Of a DNA stretch of 64,000 nt, positions 25,764-33,325 are shown piece after piece. Each line of letters begins with the position of its first letter. Positions within the stretch are counted from its first letter, which is position 1. Origin of the DNA: Geoglobus sp. UBA235 (GTDB lineage: Archaea > Halobacteriota > Archaeoglobi > Archaeoglobales > Archaeoglobaceae). The notes under the pieces were generated by a model. That model saw only the letters and a program-made list of their open reading frames with translations. It was not told the origin of the DNA and searched no databases. Where the stretch lies: contig DACG01000011.1 in the NCBI GenBank assembly GCA_002494725.1, forward strand, positions 35,928 to 99,927, given 5' to 3'. The translations under genes and the position numbers were made by a program.

Positions 25764-26015
25764 ATGAAGTTCATAGTCTGCCCTTCGTGCGGGGAAGAGA
25801 TAGTCATAAAGGATCTCTATGAAGGCGTTGAGGTGCAGTGTGAGCTCTGCGGTTCTGTGCTCCTCTATGAGGAGGGGAGGTTTATCCTCCTTGACACAAA
25901 CGAGGAATTCAATCCGGAAGATCTGGAGAAAGATTTCTCAGAGGGTGAGGAGGAACTCGAGGACGAGTTTGATGACATTGACTATGACGAATACGATGAC
26001 TTCTATGGAGAATAG
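25764..26015 (+). CDS. Small zinc-ribbon protein with acidic tail (LysW-like)
   Basis: 83 aa. The first half holds CPSC and CELC about 20 residues apart, a zinc ribbon like that of LysW/ArgW amino-group carrier proteins. The second half is very acidic (EEELEDEFDDIDYDEYDD) and ends in FYGE, which recalls the EDWGE tail whose last Glu carries the substrate in LysW. Bona fide LysW is shorter, about 55 residues, and the usual lys/arg genes are not adjacent. It could be a divergent carrier protein or simply an acidic zinc-ribbon protein. It stands 34 bases before an iron-sulfur flavoprotein gene. Confidence 0.65.
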   Translation: MKFIVCPSCGEEIVIKDLYEGVEVQCELCGSVLLYEEGRFILLDTNEEFNPEDLEKDFSEGEEELEDEFDDIDYDEYDDFYGE

Positions 26016-26049
26016 AAATGCTTAAATTTTTGAGAACTCTCTGCTTCAC

Positions 26050-26817
26050 ATGAAAATTTTGACGATAACTGGAACTAAAAGAAAGGGTAACAGTCTCTTG
26101 AGTGCGAGATACATTGCAAAAAAGCTTGAAGCTGAACTGGACATTCTGAACATGGCAGATCTCAGCATTGAACCCTGCAAGGCATGCTACGCATGTCTTT
26201 TTGGTCAGAAATGCATGATTGAGGATGATGTTGAGATGGTTTTTGAGAGGATTGAAGATGCTGATGCTGTGCTTTTAATAGCCCCGGTTTACTGGCTGGA
26301 TCTAACAGGGAAGATAAAGATGTTTCTTGACAGAATGTTCATGGCTCTGCCGTATTTGAGAGATTTCAGAAGTAAAAAGGGAGCGGTTGTCTATCTTTAT
26401 GGATTTGAGGATCTGAGAGGGTGGGCATCCAACACATACAACATATTCCTGAGGGTTCTCGGAATTGAGCCATTGGCTGTTGTTGGGATAAATGCTGCCC
26501 TGCCCGGAGAGGTTCTGAAAAAGGGAAATGTTGAAAAGCTTGACCTGATTGCAGAGGTGATTGAAAAGGGGAAGAGAGTGAGATTTGACTATCAGTGCCC
26601 TGTATGCCTCTCCGAGATTTTCAGGCAGGAGAATGGTGTGCTGAGATGTCCCATCTGCAGATCGAGGCTTGACATCGATCTCAACGTGGTTGAGGAGGGT
26701 GCTGTTATGAGGAACGAGTGGATGGACGAACACTATGAATGGCTGAGGGGTATGAAAAGGCTTTACATTGAACAGAGAGATGAGCTGGCAAAGCTAAGGG
26801 ATGTTTATGGGGTTTGA
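26050..26817 (+). CDS. Iron-sulfur flavoprotein (Isf-like) with C-terminal zinc ribbon
   Basis: 255 aa. ILTITGTKRKGNSLLS is the flavodoxin-like FMN loop. CKACYACLFGQKC at residues 43-55 is the compact CX2CX2CX5C motif that binds a [4Fe-4S] cluster in the Isf family. After residue ~180 an added zinc ribbon (CPVC and CPIC, 17 residues apart) is followed by a basic and aromatic tail. Isf proteins pass single electrons between ferredoxin and other acceptors, including oxygen or peroxide defence in methanogens. The end overlaps the next gene by 17 bases. Confidence 0.82.
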   Translation: MKILTITGTKRKGNSLLSARYIAKKLEAELDILNMADLSIEPCKACYACLFGQKCMIEDDVEMVFERIEDADAVLLIAPVYWLDLTGKIKMFLDRMFMALPYLRDFRSKKGAVVYLYGFEDLRGWASNTYNIFLRVLGIEPLAVVGINAALPGEVLKKGNVEKLDLIAEVIEKGKRVRFDYQCPVCLSEIFRQENGVLRCPICRSRLDIDLNVVEEGAVMRNEWMDEHYEWLRGMKRLYIEQRDELAKLRDVYGV

Positions 26818-27520
26818 GGATGATATAAGAGCAATATTCGATGAGGAATTTGTTAAAAGGGCGGTAAAGCTGAAGATAACCGGAAACATATTCAATCCGG
26901 TGTTCTACATCCTATTCACGAGGCTTGTTGAAATATCGAGCCTGATAAACGATATAGTTCTGCCAACAAGATTTGAGATAGAGGAGATGTTCAGAACCAG
27001 GAAGGAGTTTCTCCAGCTTGATATGAGGACAATCAATGAAACCCTCAGGCAGGCATGGATCTCTGAGATAAGGAGGGGGGAGGAGTACAGATTCAGTAAG
27101 GGCATTGAGGATCTCATGTACATAGTCTACAGAATGAGGGATATTCAGAAAAGAATAGACGATACAATACTCTCTCACATAAAGAAGTGGGACAAGGAGG
27201 AGATTCTTGAGCTTTACTTCATCCTTGGCAAGGTACTCCTTGAGATTGAGGAGGAGATTGTTGATGTGGCATCGAAAAGGGCAAGGGTTGAATGGCTCAG
27301 GTGGATCGTGGAAGAGCTGAACATAGACCCGGAAATTGTTGAGAAAGTTTTTTCAGTTATTTCTAAATCCAGCAATCCGCCTGCAATGATAAGGCTGGCT
27401 GAGATTGAAGAGTACGGCGAAATTGAAGAGCTGCATGAACTCCTTGAAGAACTTGATGAAAATGAGAGAAGAATTATTCTTAGCGGCATGAAGGTTGTTT
27501 TCAGGAAAGATCTTAAATAA
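26801..27520 (+). CDS. Conserved archaeal-type hypothetical protein, helical
   Basis: 239 aa, not recognised. The sequence is almost all charged amphipathic helix (for example EEILELYFILGKVLLEIEEE and EEYGEIEELHELLEELDENE), with no cysteines and no membrane segment. It overlaps the iron-sulfur flavoprotein by 17 bases and reads with it, so it may belong to the same operon. The mix of Glu, Arg and Ile and the repeated hydrophobic spacing suggest an all-alpha or coiled-coil protein, perhaps an adaptor. ATG 26801 and ATG 26807 are both possible starts. Confidence 0.75.
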   Translation: MFMGFEDDIRAIFDEEFVKRAVKLKITGNIFNPVFYILFTRLVEISSLINDIVLPTRFEIEEMFRTRKEFLQLDMRTINETLRQAWISEIRRGEEYRFSKGIEDLMYIVYRMRDIQKRIDDTILSHIKKWDKEEILELYFILGKVLLEIEEEIVDVASKRARVEWLRWIVEELNIDPEIVEKVFSVISKSSNPPAMIRLAEIEEYGEIEELHELLEELDENERRIILSGMKVVFRKDLK

Positions 27521-27842
27521 CGTTTGGCACATCTATTAACTGTTTTTTAAGTTGATGAATAACTCCGTAATCTGGTTTTTTTGTAGGCTCCGTTCAATGT
27601 TAAACTCCCATAACAGATTGTACAAGTAAGATTTTCTGCTTTTTTCTCACCCTTCTGCCAGTTCCTGTTGATTCCCCCGACTATCCTTTTCTGTTGGTTC
27701 GTCATGAAAAATTCAGAGATCTGAAACTTCTTTTTCACCTCTTTCAGCTTATCTGAGCAACTTCGGCCAGTTATTTCTGATCTTCATCACACCTCTCTGC
27801 TTTGAAAAATTGATAAAATCGGGCCAGTTGTTAGATTTTAAA
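27521..27842. other. Gene-free stretch of 322 bases between convergent genes
   Basis: A T-rich tract (CTGTTTTTTAAG at 27540-27551) follows the upstream gene. On the minus strand, broken frames (for example KKSRKSYLYNLLWEFNIER in one frame and MTNQQKRIVGGINRN in another) look more like coding sequence than random DNA and could be the wreck of a transposase-like gene. I cannot identify it. Confidence 0.3.
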
Positions 27843-28349
27843 TCAAAAAACCCTGAACGTCTCTCTTGAAACAGAGCAGAGGGGGCAGACTTCAGGAGCT
27901 TCGCCAACAAATATGTACCCGCATGTTGGACAGACGTATATCTTCTGATCAAATGCCTTATCCCTTCCGCTCTCAACAAGAACTCTAAGCTGCCTGTATA
28001 TCTCTGCATGCTCCTTTTCCGCTTCCATGGCCCATCTGAAAGAGGTTGCTGCCTTCTTTTTCTTTTCAGCTATCGCCTCTTCATAGAACTTGGGATACAT
28101 CTCCTCAACCTCGTAGGTTTCACCCTTTATCGCCTCATCAAGTGCCGCAATCGGATCATCCAGCTCTCCTCCCCTGATGTTTTTCAGGTGGTTCTTTGCA
28201 TGAATGAATTCAGAGTATGAGAATGCCTCAAATACTCTTGCAAGATTTTTCAATCCCTTCTCCTTTGCAATTTCGGCAAAAACTCTGTACCTGATGCTGG
28301 CCTGACTCTCACCAGAGAATGCGTTTTTCAGATTTTCCTCGGTTGTCAT
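27843..28349 (-). CDS. rbr: Rubrerythrin
   Basis: 168 aa. A four-helix ferritin-like part carries the diiron ligands (ASIRYRVFAEIAKEKG, SEFIHAKNH, RWAMEAEKEHAEIYRQ), and a C-terminal rubredoxin domain has CPTCGYIF and CPLC for one iron. Rubrerythrins reduce hydrogen peroxide with electrons from rubredoxin or ferredoxin and protect anaerobes. Length and domain order are normal. It lies close to the DtxR/FeoB iron genes but has its own ATATATAT promoter-like sequence about 30 bases upstream. Confidence 0.94.
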   Translation of the reverse strand: MTTEENLKNAFSGESQASIRYRVFAEIAKEKGLKNLARVFEAFSYSEFIHAKNHLKNIRGGELDDPIAALDEAIKGETYEVEEMYPKFYEEAIAEKKKKAATSFRWAMEAEKEHAEIYRQLRVLVESGRDKAFDQKIYVCPTCGYIFVGEAPEVCPLCSVSRETFRVF

Positions 28350-28400
28350 GCGATCACCCGATAGAAGGTGTTGAAGGAAGGATATATATCTTTTTGAGAT

Positions 28401-28928
28401 TCAGTCAATCCTTCTCAGGACCTCGTCTCTGATCTGGATGTAGGCTCTTTCACTGAAATTCCTCTTGTAGGATTTCATCATAGATATCAGATCATCCTTC
28501 GGCATTATTTTCCTTTTGAAGTTCAGATACGTCAGAAACTGGGTCAGATTTGAAGGTCTGTCCCTGATAACTCCTCTTTCAAAGTCAACAAGGACAATTC
28601 TGTTTCCAATTATGATGTGTCTGTCCGGATGATTCATTTCCTCCTTCTGTATGCTGAGCCTGTCAAGAGTTCTGCATGCATCCATTATCTCCACGAGCTC
28701 TTCTGAGCCAATGCTCGAGATAACATCTCCTATGTTCACCCCCCTGATGTACTCCATATTTATTTCAAGTCTGAATGGATCCGAGCCGTACAGTCTTGGA
28801 ACAAAGGAGAATGGCTGAAGTGTGCTGAGGAATTTCAGCTCCTTCCAGAAGTTGTACCTGAACTGAGGATAGAATTTCTTAACAAGGGTACCGTTTCTCA
28901 CTTCAATTTTTGAATGCCTTCCTCTCAT
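28401..28928 (-). CDS. Small protein kinase-like protein
   Basis: 175 aa. It resembles the small RIO/Bud32-type kinase core: a Lys in LVKKFYP, a Glu in FWKELKFL, then MNHPDRHIIIGN (catalytic loop position) and IVLVDFERG (DFG position, here DFE as in Bud32). The glycine-rich loop is not evident and no C-terminal HTH or Kae1 is attached. The start overlaps the DtxR-type regulator gene by four bases (ATGA), so it is co-transcribed with the iron regulator and FeoB. Whether it phosphorylates a protein or a small molecule is unknown. Confidence 0.6.
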   Translation of the reverse strand: MRGRHSKIEVRNGTLVKKFYPQFRYNFWKELKFLSTLQPFSFVPRLYGSDPFRLEINMEYIRGVNIGDVISSIGSEELVEIMDACRTLDRLSIQKEEMNHPDRHIIIGNRIVLVDFERGVIRDRPSNLTQFLTYLNFKRKIMPKDDLISMMKSYKRNFSERAYIQIRDEVLRRID

Positions 28929-29533
28929 ATCCTCATTACATGAACACAGTCTGCCATCTTTTCATCTATTGCTATCTGAGTGTTGTCAATCTGAATTAAA
29001 TGTGCTGGAAAAACCCTGATAACCTTTATTCTCTTTCCTGGCAGAATTCCAAGGGCGATTATCTTTTTTATGATCTCATCATCTCCAGAGAGATATCTTA
29101 TCTCAGCCTCCTCTCCTGGGGATAGATCTGAGAGTCTGAGAACTATACTTTTAACCTCCTCCTGACCTTTTATGCAGCATTCTCCAGGAGGTATCTCTCT
29201 TCCGTGAGGACAGACATCGGGATGTCCAAGCAATGTGCAAATCGCCTGCTCAACCTCCTCACTTATGAAGTGCTCAAACTTGCATGCAGAGCTCTCAACC
29301 TCTCCCTCACTTGCACTCAGAACGTCATGGAGCAACCTCTCAGCAAGCCTGTGAAGCCTTATTATCTTCCTTGCCCTCTCAATACCAATCTCAGTTAAAT
29401 TCCCCTTATCATCAACATAGCCAAGTTCATGAAGCTCTTTCATGATCTCCCCGTCTGTTCCAGCTTCACACTCATATCCCTCAATTTTTTCCATATACAT
29501 TTCTTTTAATGCGTTTTCATGTTCTTCCTTCAT
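28925..29533 (-). CDS. DtxR-type metal-dependent regulator with C-terminal FeoA/SH3-like domain
   Basis: 202 aa from ATG 29533, which overlaps the feoB stop by four bases. The N-terminal HTH (LKEMYMEKIEGYE..., GEIMKELHELGYVDDKGNLTEIG) and dimer helix with HRLAERLLHDVL match DtxR/IdeR/MntR. CKFEHFISEEVEQAI and CPHGREIP supply the metal-binding residues. The final ~75 residues (LSDLSPGEEAEIRYLSGDD...GILPGKRIKVI) are a FeoA-like SH3 domain. It probably senses Fe(II) or Mn(II) and represses the feoB operon it belongs to. A longer frame to 29662 runs antisense-free but inside feoB and is not used. Confidence 0.88.
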   Translation of the reverse strand: MKEEHENALKEMYMEKIEGYECEAGTDGEIMKELHELGYVDDKGNLTEIGIERARKIIRLHRLAERLLHDVLSASEGEVESSACKFEHFISEEVEQAICTLLGHPDVCPHGREIPPGECCIKGQEEVKSIVLRLSDLSPGEEAEIRYLSGDDEIIKKIIALGILPGKRIKVIRVFPAHLIQIDNTQIAIDEKMADCVHVMRI

Positions 29534-31449
29534 GATATCCACCCCAGAATTGTTTTGAGCAGCATTCCAGCTGAAAATGCTATGAGTATCGCTGTTAAAA
29601 CAGTTACTGCTGCAAACCTCAAACCTCTCTCCTTTGTCATCATTGAAAACTGGGCAATGCATGGAACAAAGAGTGTGAGAACAACCATTGAGATAAGTGT
29701 CTGCTTGTAGTCAAGAATTCCCTGGCTTACAAGATCATACAGTCCTGCAGTTCCATAATCTCTTCTGAAAAATCCGTAAAGAAAGACTTCACCCATCTTT
29801 TCTGGAAGTCCGAGCAGTGATGATGGAACTGCGAGAGCTGAGACAATTACATCAAAAATCCCGGTAATTCTTCCAGCCCATATGGCAAGGCTTATGGCAA
29901 TGAAAATTGGTATGACTTCCCTGAAGTACCATTCAAGTCTTGAGACTGTTTTCATAAGGATGTTGGAAATGGATGGAAGTCTTAGGCTGGGGATTTCCAT
30001 GTAAAAAACCGGCTCCTGACCTGGCATGTACTTCCCTGCAAGCACCCCTATGACCATTAAAACTGAAAAAACACTTGCCGCCCAGACTGTCAGAGCCTTA
30101 AAATCAGGGGCTATCCCAAGCATTATTCCCAGCTGAGCAGAGCATGGAATGGCCACTGCAAGCATCAGTGTGGCAATCATCCTTTCCCTTCTCGACTCCA
30201 GAACCCTTGTAACAATTACCGCCATTGTTCCGCATCCAAGTCCAAGTACAAGTGGTATTACAGATCTTCCGCTCAATCCAAATTTTTTGAAAAGTTTATC
30301 AAGCAACATGGCCATTCTGGGTAAAAATCCACTATCTTCGAGAATTGCGAAAGCCAAAAAGAACATGGTAACAATTGGGAATATTATTGCAATTGCGTAT
30401 CTCAGCCCCAGGGTGATAATACCGTATTCACCCCCAAAAAGCTCTCTCACCCAGTAATATGGTACGTTCTGTTCCAACCAAGAATTGAGATTTGTGTTGA
30501 TAATGCTCTCAAACTGCTCTTCTATGTAATCCACCATGATCTGCGCTCCAACAACTCCTGCAAGAAGATAAAGAAAATACAGAGCGATTAGTGACATGGG
30601 AATGGCGGTTATTGGGTTTAGGGTTAGATTGTTTATCCAGTCGTACAAACTTCTTTCTTTTCTTTCGACTCTTACAGTTCTTTTCACGAGTTCTTCTGCC
30701 ATTCTCTGGTATTCAAGAGCGAATCTGTAGGCTGGTGACACACCGAATCTCAGTCTGTACCTCTCAATTAGTTCTTTATCAATATTGTATGTTTTCAAAA
30801 TCTCCTCATCTCCTGTTAGGGCAAGTATCGCCATTATTCTTTTGTTTATTGGGAGATCATTCTCGATCATATCTGTAACTTCTCTCACAGCTTTCTCAGT
30901 TTCTTCCGAGAATCTGAGTTTCGGTGTGTGTACCGGAAAGACTGAAACTTCCTTTATTTTATCAACAAGTTCCTTTATTCCTTCCCCTTTTACCGCTACA
31001 GTTTTTATAACTGGAATTCCAAGCTCTTTCTCAAGCTCTTTCTCATTTATTTTTATTCCAAGCTTTTCAGCCTCATCAACTGCATTTAGAACGAGAATCA
31101 TATTAAAACCGCAATCGAAAAGCTGAAAAGTTAAGGTTAAACCTCTTTCGAGATTTTTGGCATCGACAATATTGACAACAACCTTCGGATTTGAGAAAAG
31201 CAGTATCTCTCTTGCAACTTTCTCCTCTTCTGTAATGGAGAAAAATGAGTACATCCCTGGCAGATCTGCAAGTTTGAGATCTGTGCCCTTTATCTTCCCT
31301 GTAAGAATGTCGACAGTTGTTCCGGGATAGTTTGAAACATCTGCATATTTTCCGGTAAGTCTGTGAAATATCACACTTTTTCCAACATTCGGATTACCCA
31401 CAAGGACCACGTCAAATCTGAGGTCATGGCTGTGTGCATGGCAATGCAT
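29530..31449 (-). CDS. feoB: Ferrous iron transport protein B
   Basis: 639 aa from ATG 31449, chosen because the TATA box lies about 26 bases upstream; a longer frame to 31500 would start before the promoter. The short N-terminus is histidine-rich (HCHAHSHD). VVLVGNPNVGKS is the G1 loop, DLPGMYSF the G3, and NAVD the G4 of the GTPase domain. Two Gate-type membrane halves follow with conserved VLGLGCGTMAVI-like and VPCIAQFSMM cysteine segments. It imports Fe(II) across the membrane, which suits an iron-dependent anaerobe. Co-transcribed with the DtxR-FeoA regulator and the kinase-like gene. Confidence 0.95.
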   Translation of the reverse strand: MHCHAHSHDLRFDVVLVGNPNVGKSVIFHRLTGKYADVSNYPGTTVDILTGKIKGTDLKLADLPGMYSFFSITEEEKVAREILLFSNPKVVVNIVDAKNLERGLTLTFQLFDCGFNMILVLNAVDEAEKLGIKINEKELEKELGIPVIKTVAVKGEGIKELVDKIKEVSVFPVHTPKLRFSEETEKAVREVTDMIENDLPINKRIMAILALTGDEEILKTYNIDKELIERYRLRFGVSPAYRFALEYQRMAEELVKRTVRVERKERSLYDWINNLTLNPITAIPMSLIALYFLYLLAGVVGAQIMVDYIEEQFESIINTNLNSWLEQNVPYYWVRELFGGEYGIITLGLRYAIAIIFPIVTMFFLAFAILEDSGFLPRMAMLLDKLFKKFGLSGRSVIPLVLGLGCGTMAVIVTRVLESRRERMIATLMLAVAIPCSAQLGIMLGIAPDFKALTVWAASVFSVLMVIGVLAGKYMPGQEPVFYMEIPSLRLPSISNILMKTVSRLEWYFREVIPIFIAISLAIWAGRITGIFDVIVSALAVPSSLLGLPEKMGEVFLYGFFRRDYGTAGLYDLVSQGILDYKQTLISMVVLTLFVPCIAQFSMMTKERGLRFAAVTVLTAILIAFSAGMLLKTILGWIS

Positions 31450-31465
31450 AAATTTCGGGTAACCT

Positions 31466-31483
31466 AAAAATTTATAAATTTTT
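31466..31483 (-). promoter_or_regulatory. TATA box and perfect 18-bp palindrome of the feoB promoter
   Basis: AAAAATTTATAAATTTTT is its own reverse complement and contains the TATA box, centred 26 bases before ATG 31449. A dimeric repressor such as the DtxR-type protein encoded in this operon could bind here and block TBP. That role is inferred. Confidence 0.55.
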
Positions 31484-32140
31484 CTACGGTTCAATTCCAC
31501 GATCTGTTATTTCAAATCTGCACTCAATGCCTTCAGGCTTTGATCTGTGCTTTACAAGTCTGGCAGTTCTTTTTTTACCAGATTTCTCGAACTTTACTAT
31601 GGTCTTTGAGAGGTGATCTATGCTCGGTCCCCCCAATGGCTTCACCTCTCCGGTGTTTATGTCTGTGAACATCTGATTTGTGAATACAACGGCAATGTCA
31701 TGCTTTCTCGCAAGTCCCAAAAGGAATGTGAGCTGCGAGGTCAGCTCTCTCTTGAATCTGAGCTGCTTGCTCTCATCTTCGAGCTCACTTCTGTATAAGG
31801 CTGTGAGAGAGTCCAGGATCACAGCCCTGATGTTTTCTCTTTTTATCAGTCCTGAAACCTCCTTTATTGCTGTACTCTGCTGTCTGAAATCGAAAACCTC
31901 GTAGATAAAAACGTTCTTCAGAACGTTTTTATCCTGAAAAATCTGATCTATTCTTTCGCCTGAAAGGCCTTCAGTGTCAATGAATGCCACCTTTCCATTT
32001 TTTGCCGTTGTGTATGAAAAGAGAAGGCAGAATGAGGTTTTGCCTGTTCCGCTCTCTCCATAAATCTGCGTTACAGTTCCTGTCTCAATCCCTCCTCCAA
32101 GAAGCTCATCTATGCACTTACTCCCTGTCTCCAGCCTCAT
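31484..32140 (-). CDS. radB: DNA repair and recombination protein RadB
   Basis: 218 aa RecA-fold ATPase. GESGTGKTSFC at residues 28-38 is the Walker A loop and VILDSLTALYR the Walker B strand. It lacks the N-terminal HhH domain of RadA, as expected for RadB. RadB helps load or regulate the archaeal recombinase RadA. Its last 17 bases overlap the region of the feoB promoter palindrome, and its start overlaps the upstream LarC gene by 23 bases, so radB is translated with larC. Confidence 0.93.
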   Translation of the reverse strand: MRLETGSKCIDELLGGGIETGTVTQIYGESGTGKTSFCLLFSYTTAKNGKVAFIDTEGLSGERIDQIFQDKNVLKNVFIYEVFDFRQQSTAIKEVSGLIKRENIRAVILDSLTALYRSELEDESKQLRFKRELTSQLTFLLGLARKHDIAVVFTNQMFTDINTGEVKPLGGPSIDHLSKTIVKFEKSGKKRTARLVKHRSKPEGIECRFEITDRGIEP

Positions 32141-33281
32141 CCAGACTCTCCTCTACAATTTTTCTCACCCTGCCAATTGGCATATCCATCTCTTCAGCTA
32201 TCCTCCTCAGATCATCAAATTCAGGCTTTGATGTGTAATCAGAGATTTTAAACCTTACATTAAATGTTTTGCCACCAATTCTCACCTCTTTTACAACTCC
32301 CTTTCTTTCAGCCTTCACCCTGTGATATACAGGAATCACCCTTACACCAATGGAGGTTGTGTTTTTGAATATCTCCTCTGAAACCTCTTCAGCTCTCTCG
32401 AAATCTGTCAAAGCTTTCATAATCCATCCTGATCTGCCTTTTTTTCCTGTAGTGGGAATAACTGACACATCATGGCAGATACTGCTTAGCTTTTCAACAG
32501 CATAGGCCAAATCCTCAGGACTCATGTCATCTATGTTTGTCTCGATCATCACAATTTCATCATGAACAGTGGATGTGGCAAGAATCAGCCTTAGCAGATT
32601 TGGTTCGCTCTTATTTCTCTTTCCCGCACCGTAGCTGATTTCATGGATTGATACTGGATATGATGGCTCTCCTTCTGAGAAATGGGCAAAAATTGCCGCT
32701 GCTGTTGGTGTCAAAAGCTCTCCATCACCTGAAAAAATTAGCTTTATCCTGCTTTTTTTTGCAATTTCAAGAACGGCTGGAGCTGGGACAGGAATTTTTC
32801 CATGAGAGCCCTCAGCAAACCCTCTTCCTGTTGCCATGGGGGTGGTGAAAATTCTGTATCCCTTTTCTCTGAGTCTGATAATTCCTGTAACAGAGCAGAC
32901 TATATCAAAAACGGCATCATCACTTCCAACTTCGTGAAAAACTGCATCTTCATAGCTTCTTCCATGAACCCTCCCTTCAGCTTCAGCCAGCTTTCTGAAA
33001 ACCTCTTTACTCTCTTTTCTCACATGATGATCAATTTCTGATCTTTCTATTATATCAATAACCTCCTTAAACCTTCTTTCACCGCTCTCTTCTCTCACAT
33101 CAATCATATTTGCCACTATACCGGCTCTTTTCACCTTTCTTATTTCAAAATCAACGTTGAGGTGAAGCTTTTCCACCACATCTCTCAAATCCTGCTCATT
33201 TAGAGCGATGCCAAGAAGTGAGCCAACAATCATGTTTCCGCTTGCACCTGAAAAGCAGTCAAATATTGCTAACCTCATCAT
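32118..33281 (-). CDS. larC: Nickel pincer cofactor biosynthesis protein LarC
   Basis: 387 aa, DUF111 family. IFDCFSGASGNMIVGSLL is the N-terminal signature, with FHEVGSDDAVFDIVC, TPMATGRGFAEGSHGKIPVP and VMIETNIDDMSPE further on. LarC inserts nickel into the pincer nucleotide used by lactate racemase and related LarA-type enzymes. Here it is one continuous frame, unlike the frameshifted larC1/larC2 of some lactobacilli. The partner sulfur transferase LarE is 12 kb away (45846); LarB and LarA are not in the window. Start at ATG 33281 or the adjacent ATG 33278. Confidence 0.92.
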   Translation of the reverse strand: MMRLAIFDCFSGASGNMIVGSLLGIALNEQDLRDVVEKLHLNVDFEIRKVKRAGIVANMIDVREESGERRFKEVIDIIERSEIDHHVRKESKEVFRKLAEAEGRVHGRSYEDAVFHEVGSDDAVFDIVCSVTGIIRLREKGYRIFTTPMATGRGFAEGSHGKIPVPAPAVLEIAKKSRIKLIFSGDGELLTPTAAAIFAHFSEGEPSYPVSIHEISYGAGKRNKSEPNLLRLILATSTVHDEIVMIETNIDDMSPEDLAYAVEKLSSICHDVSVIPTTGKKGRSGWIMKALTDFERAEEVSEEIFKNTTSIGVRVIPVYHRVKAERKGVVKEVRIGGKTFNVRFKISDYTSKPEFDDLRRIAEEMDMPIGRVRKIVEESLDEAGDRE

Positions 33282-33287
33282 ACCACC

Positions 33288-33304
33288 ACAACGCTTTTTA
33301 TGTT
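33288..33304 (+). promoter_or_regulatory. TATA-like box of the Cdc48 gene
   Basis: ACAACGCTTTTTATGTT; CTTTTTATG centred about 28 bases before ATG 33326, between two divergent genes 44 bases apart. Confidence 0.4.
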
Positions 33305-33325
33305 CACTTTGACTTAATTAATACT

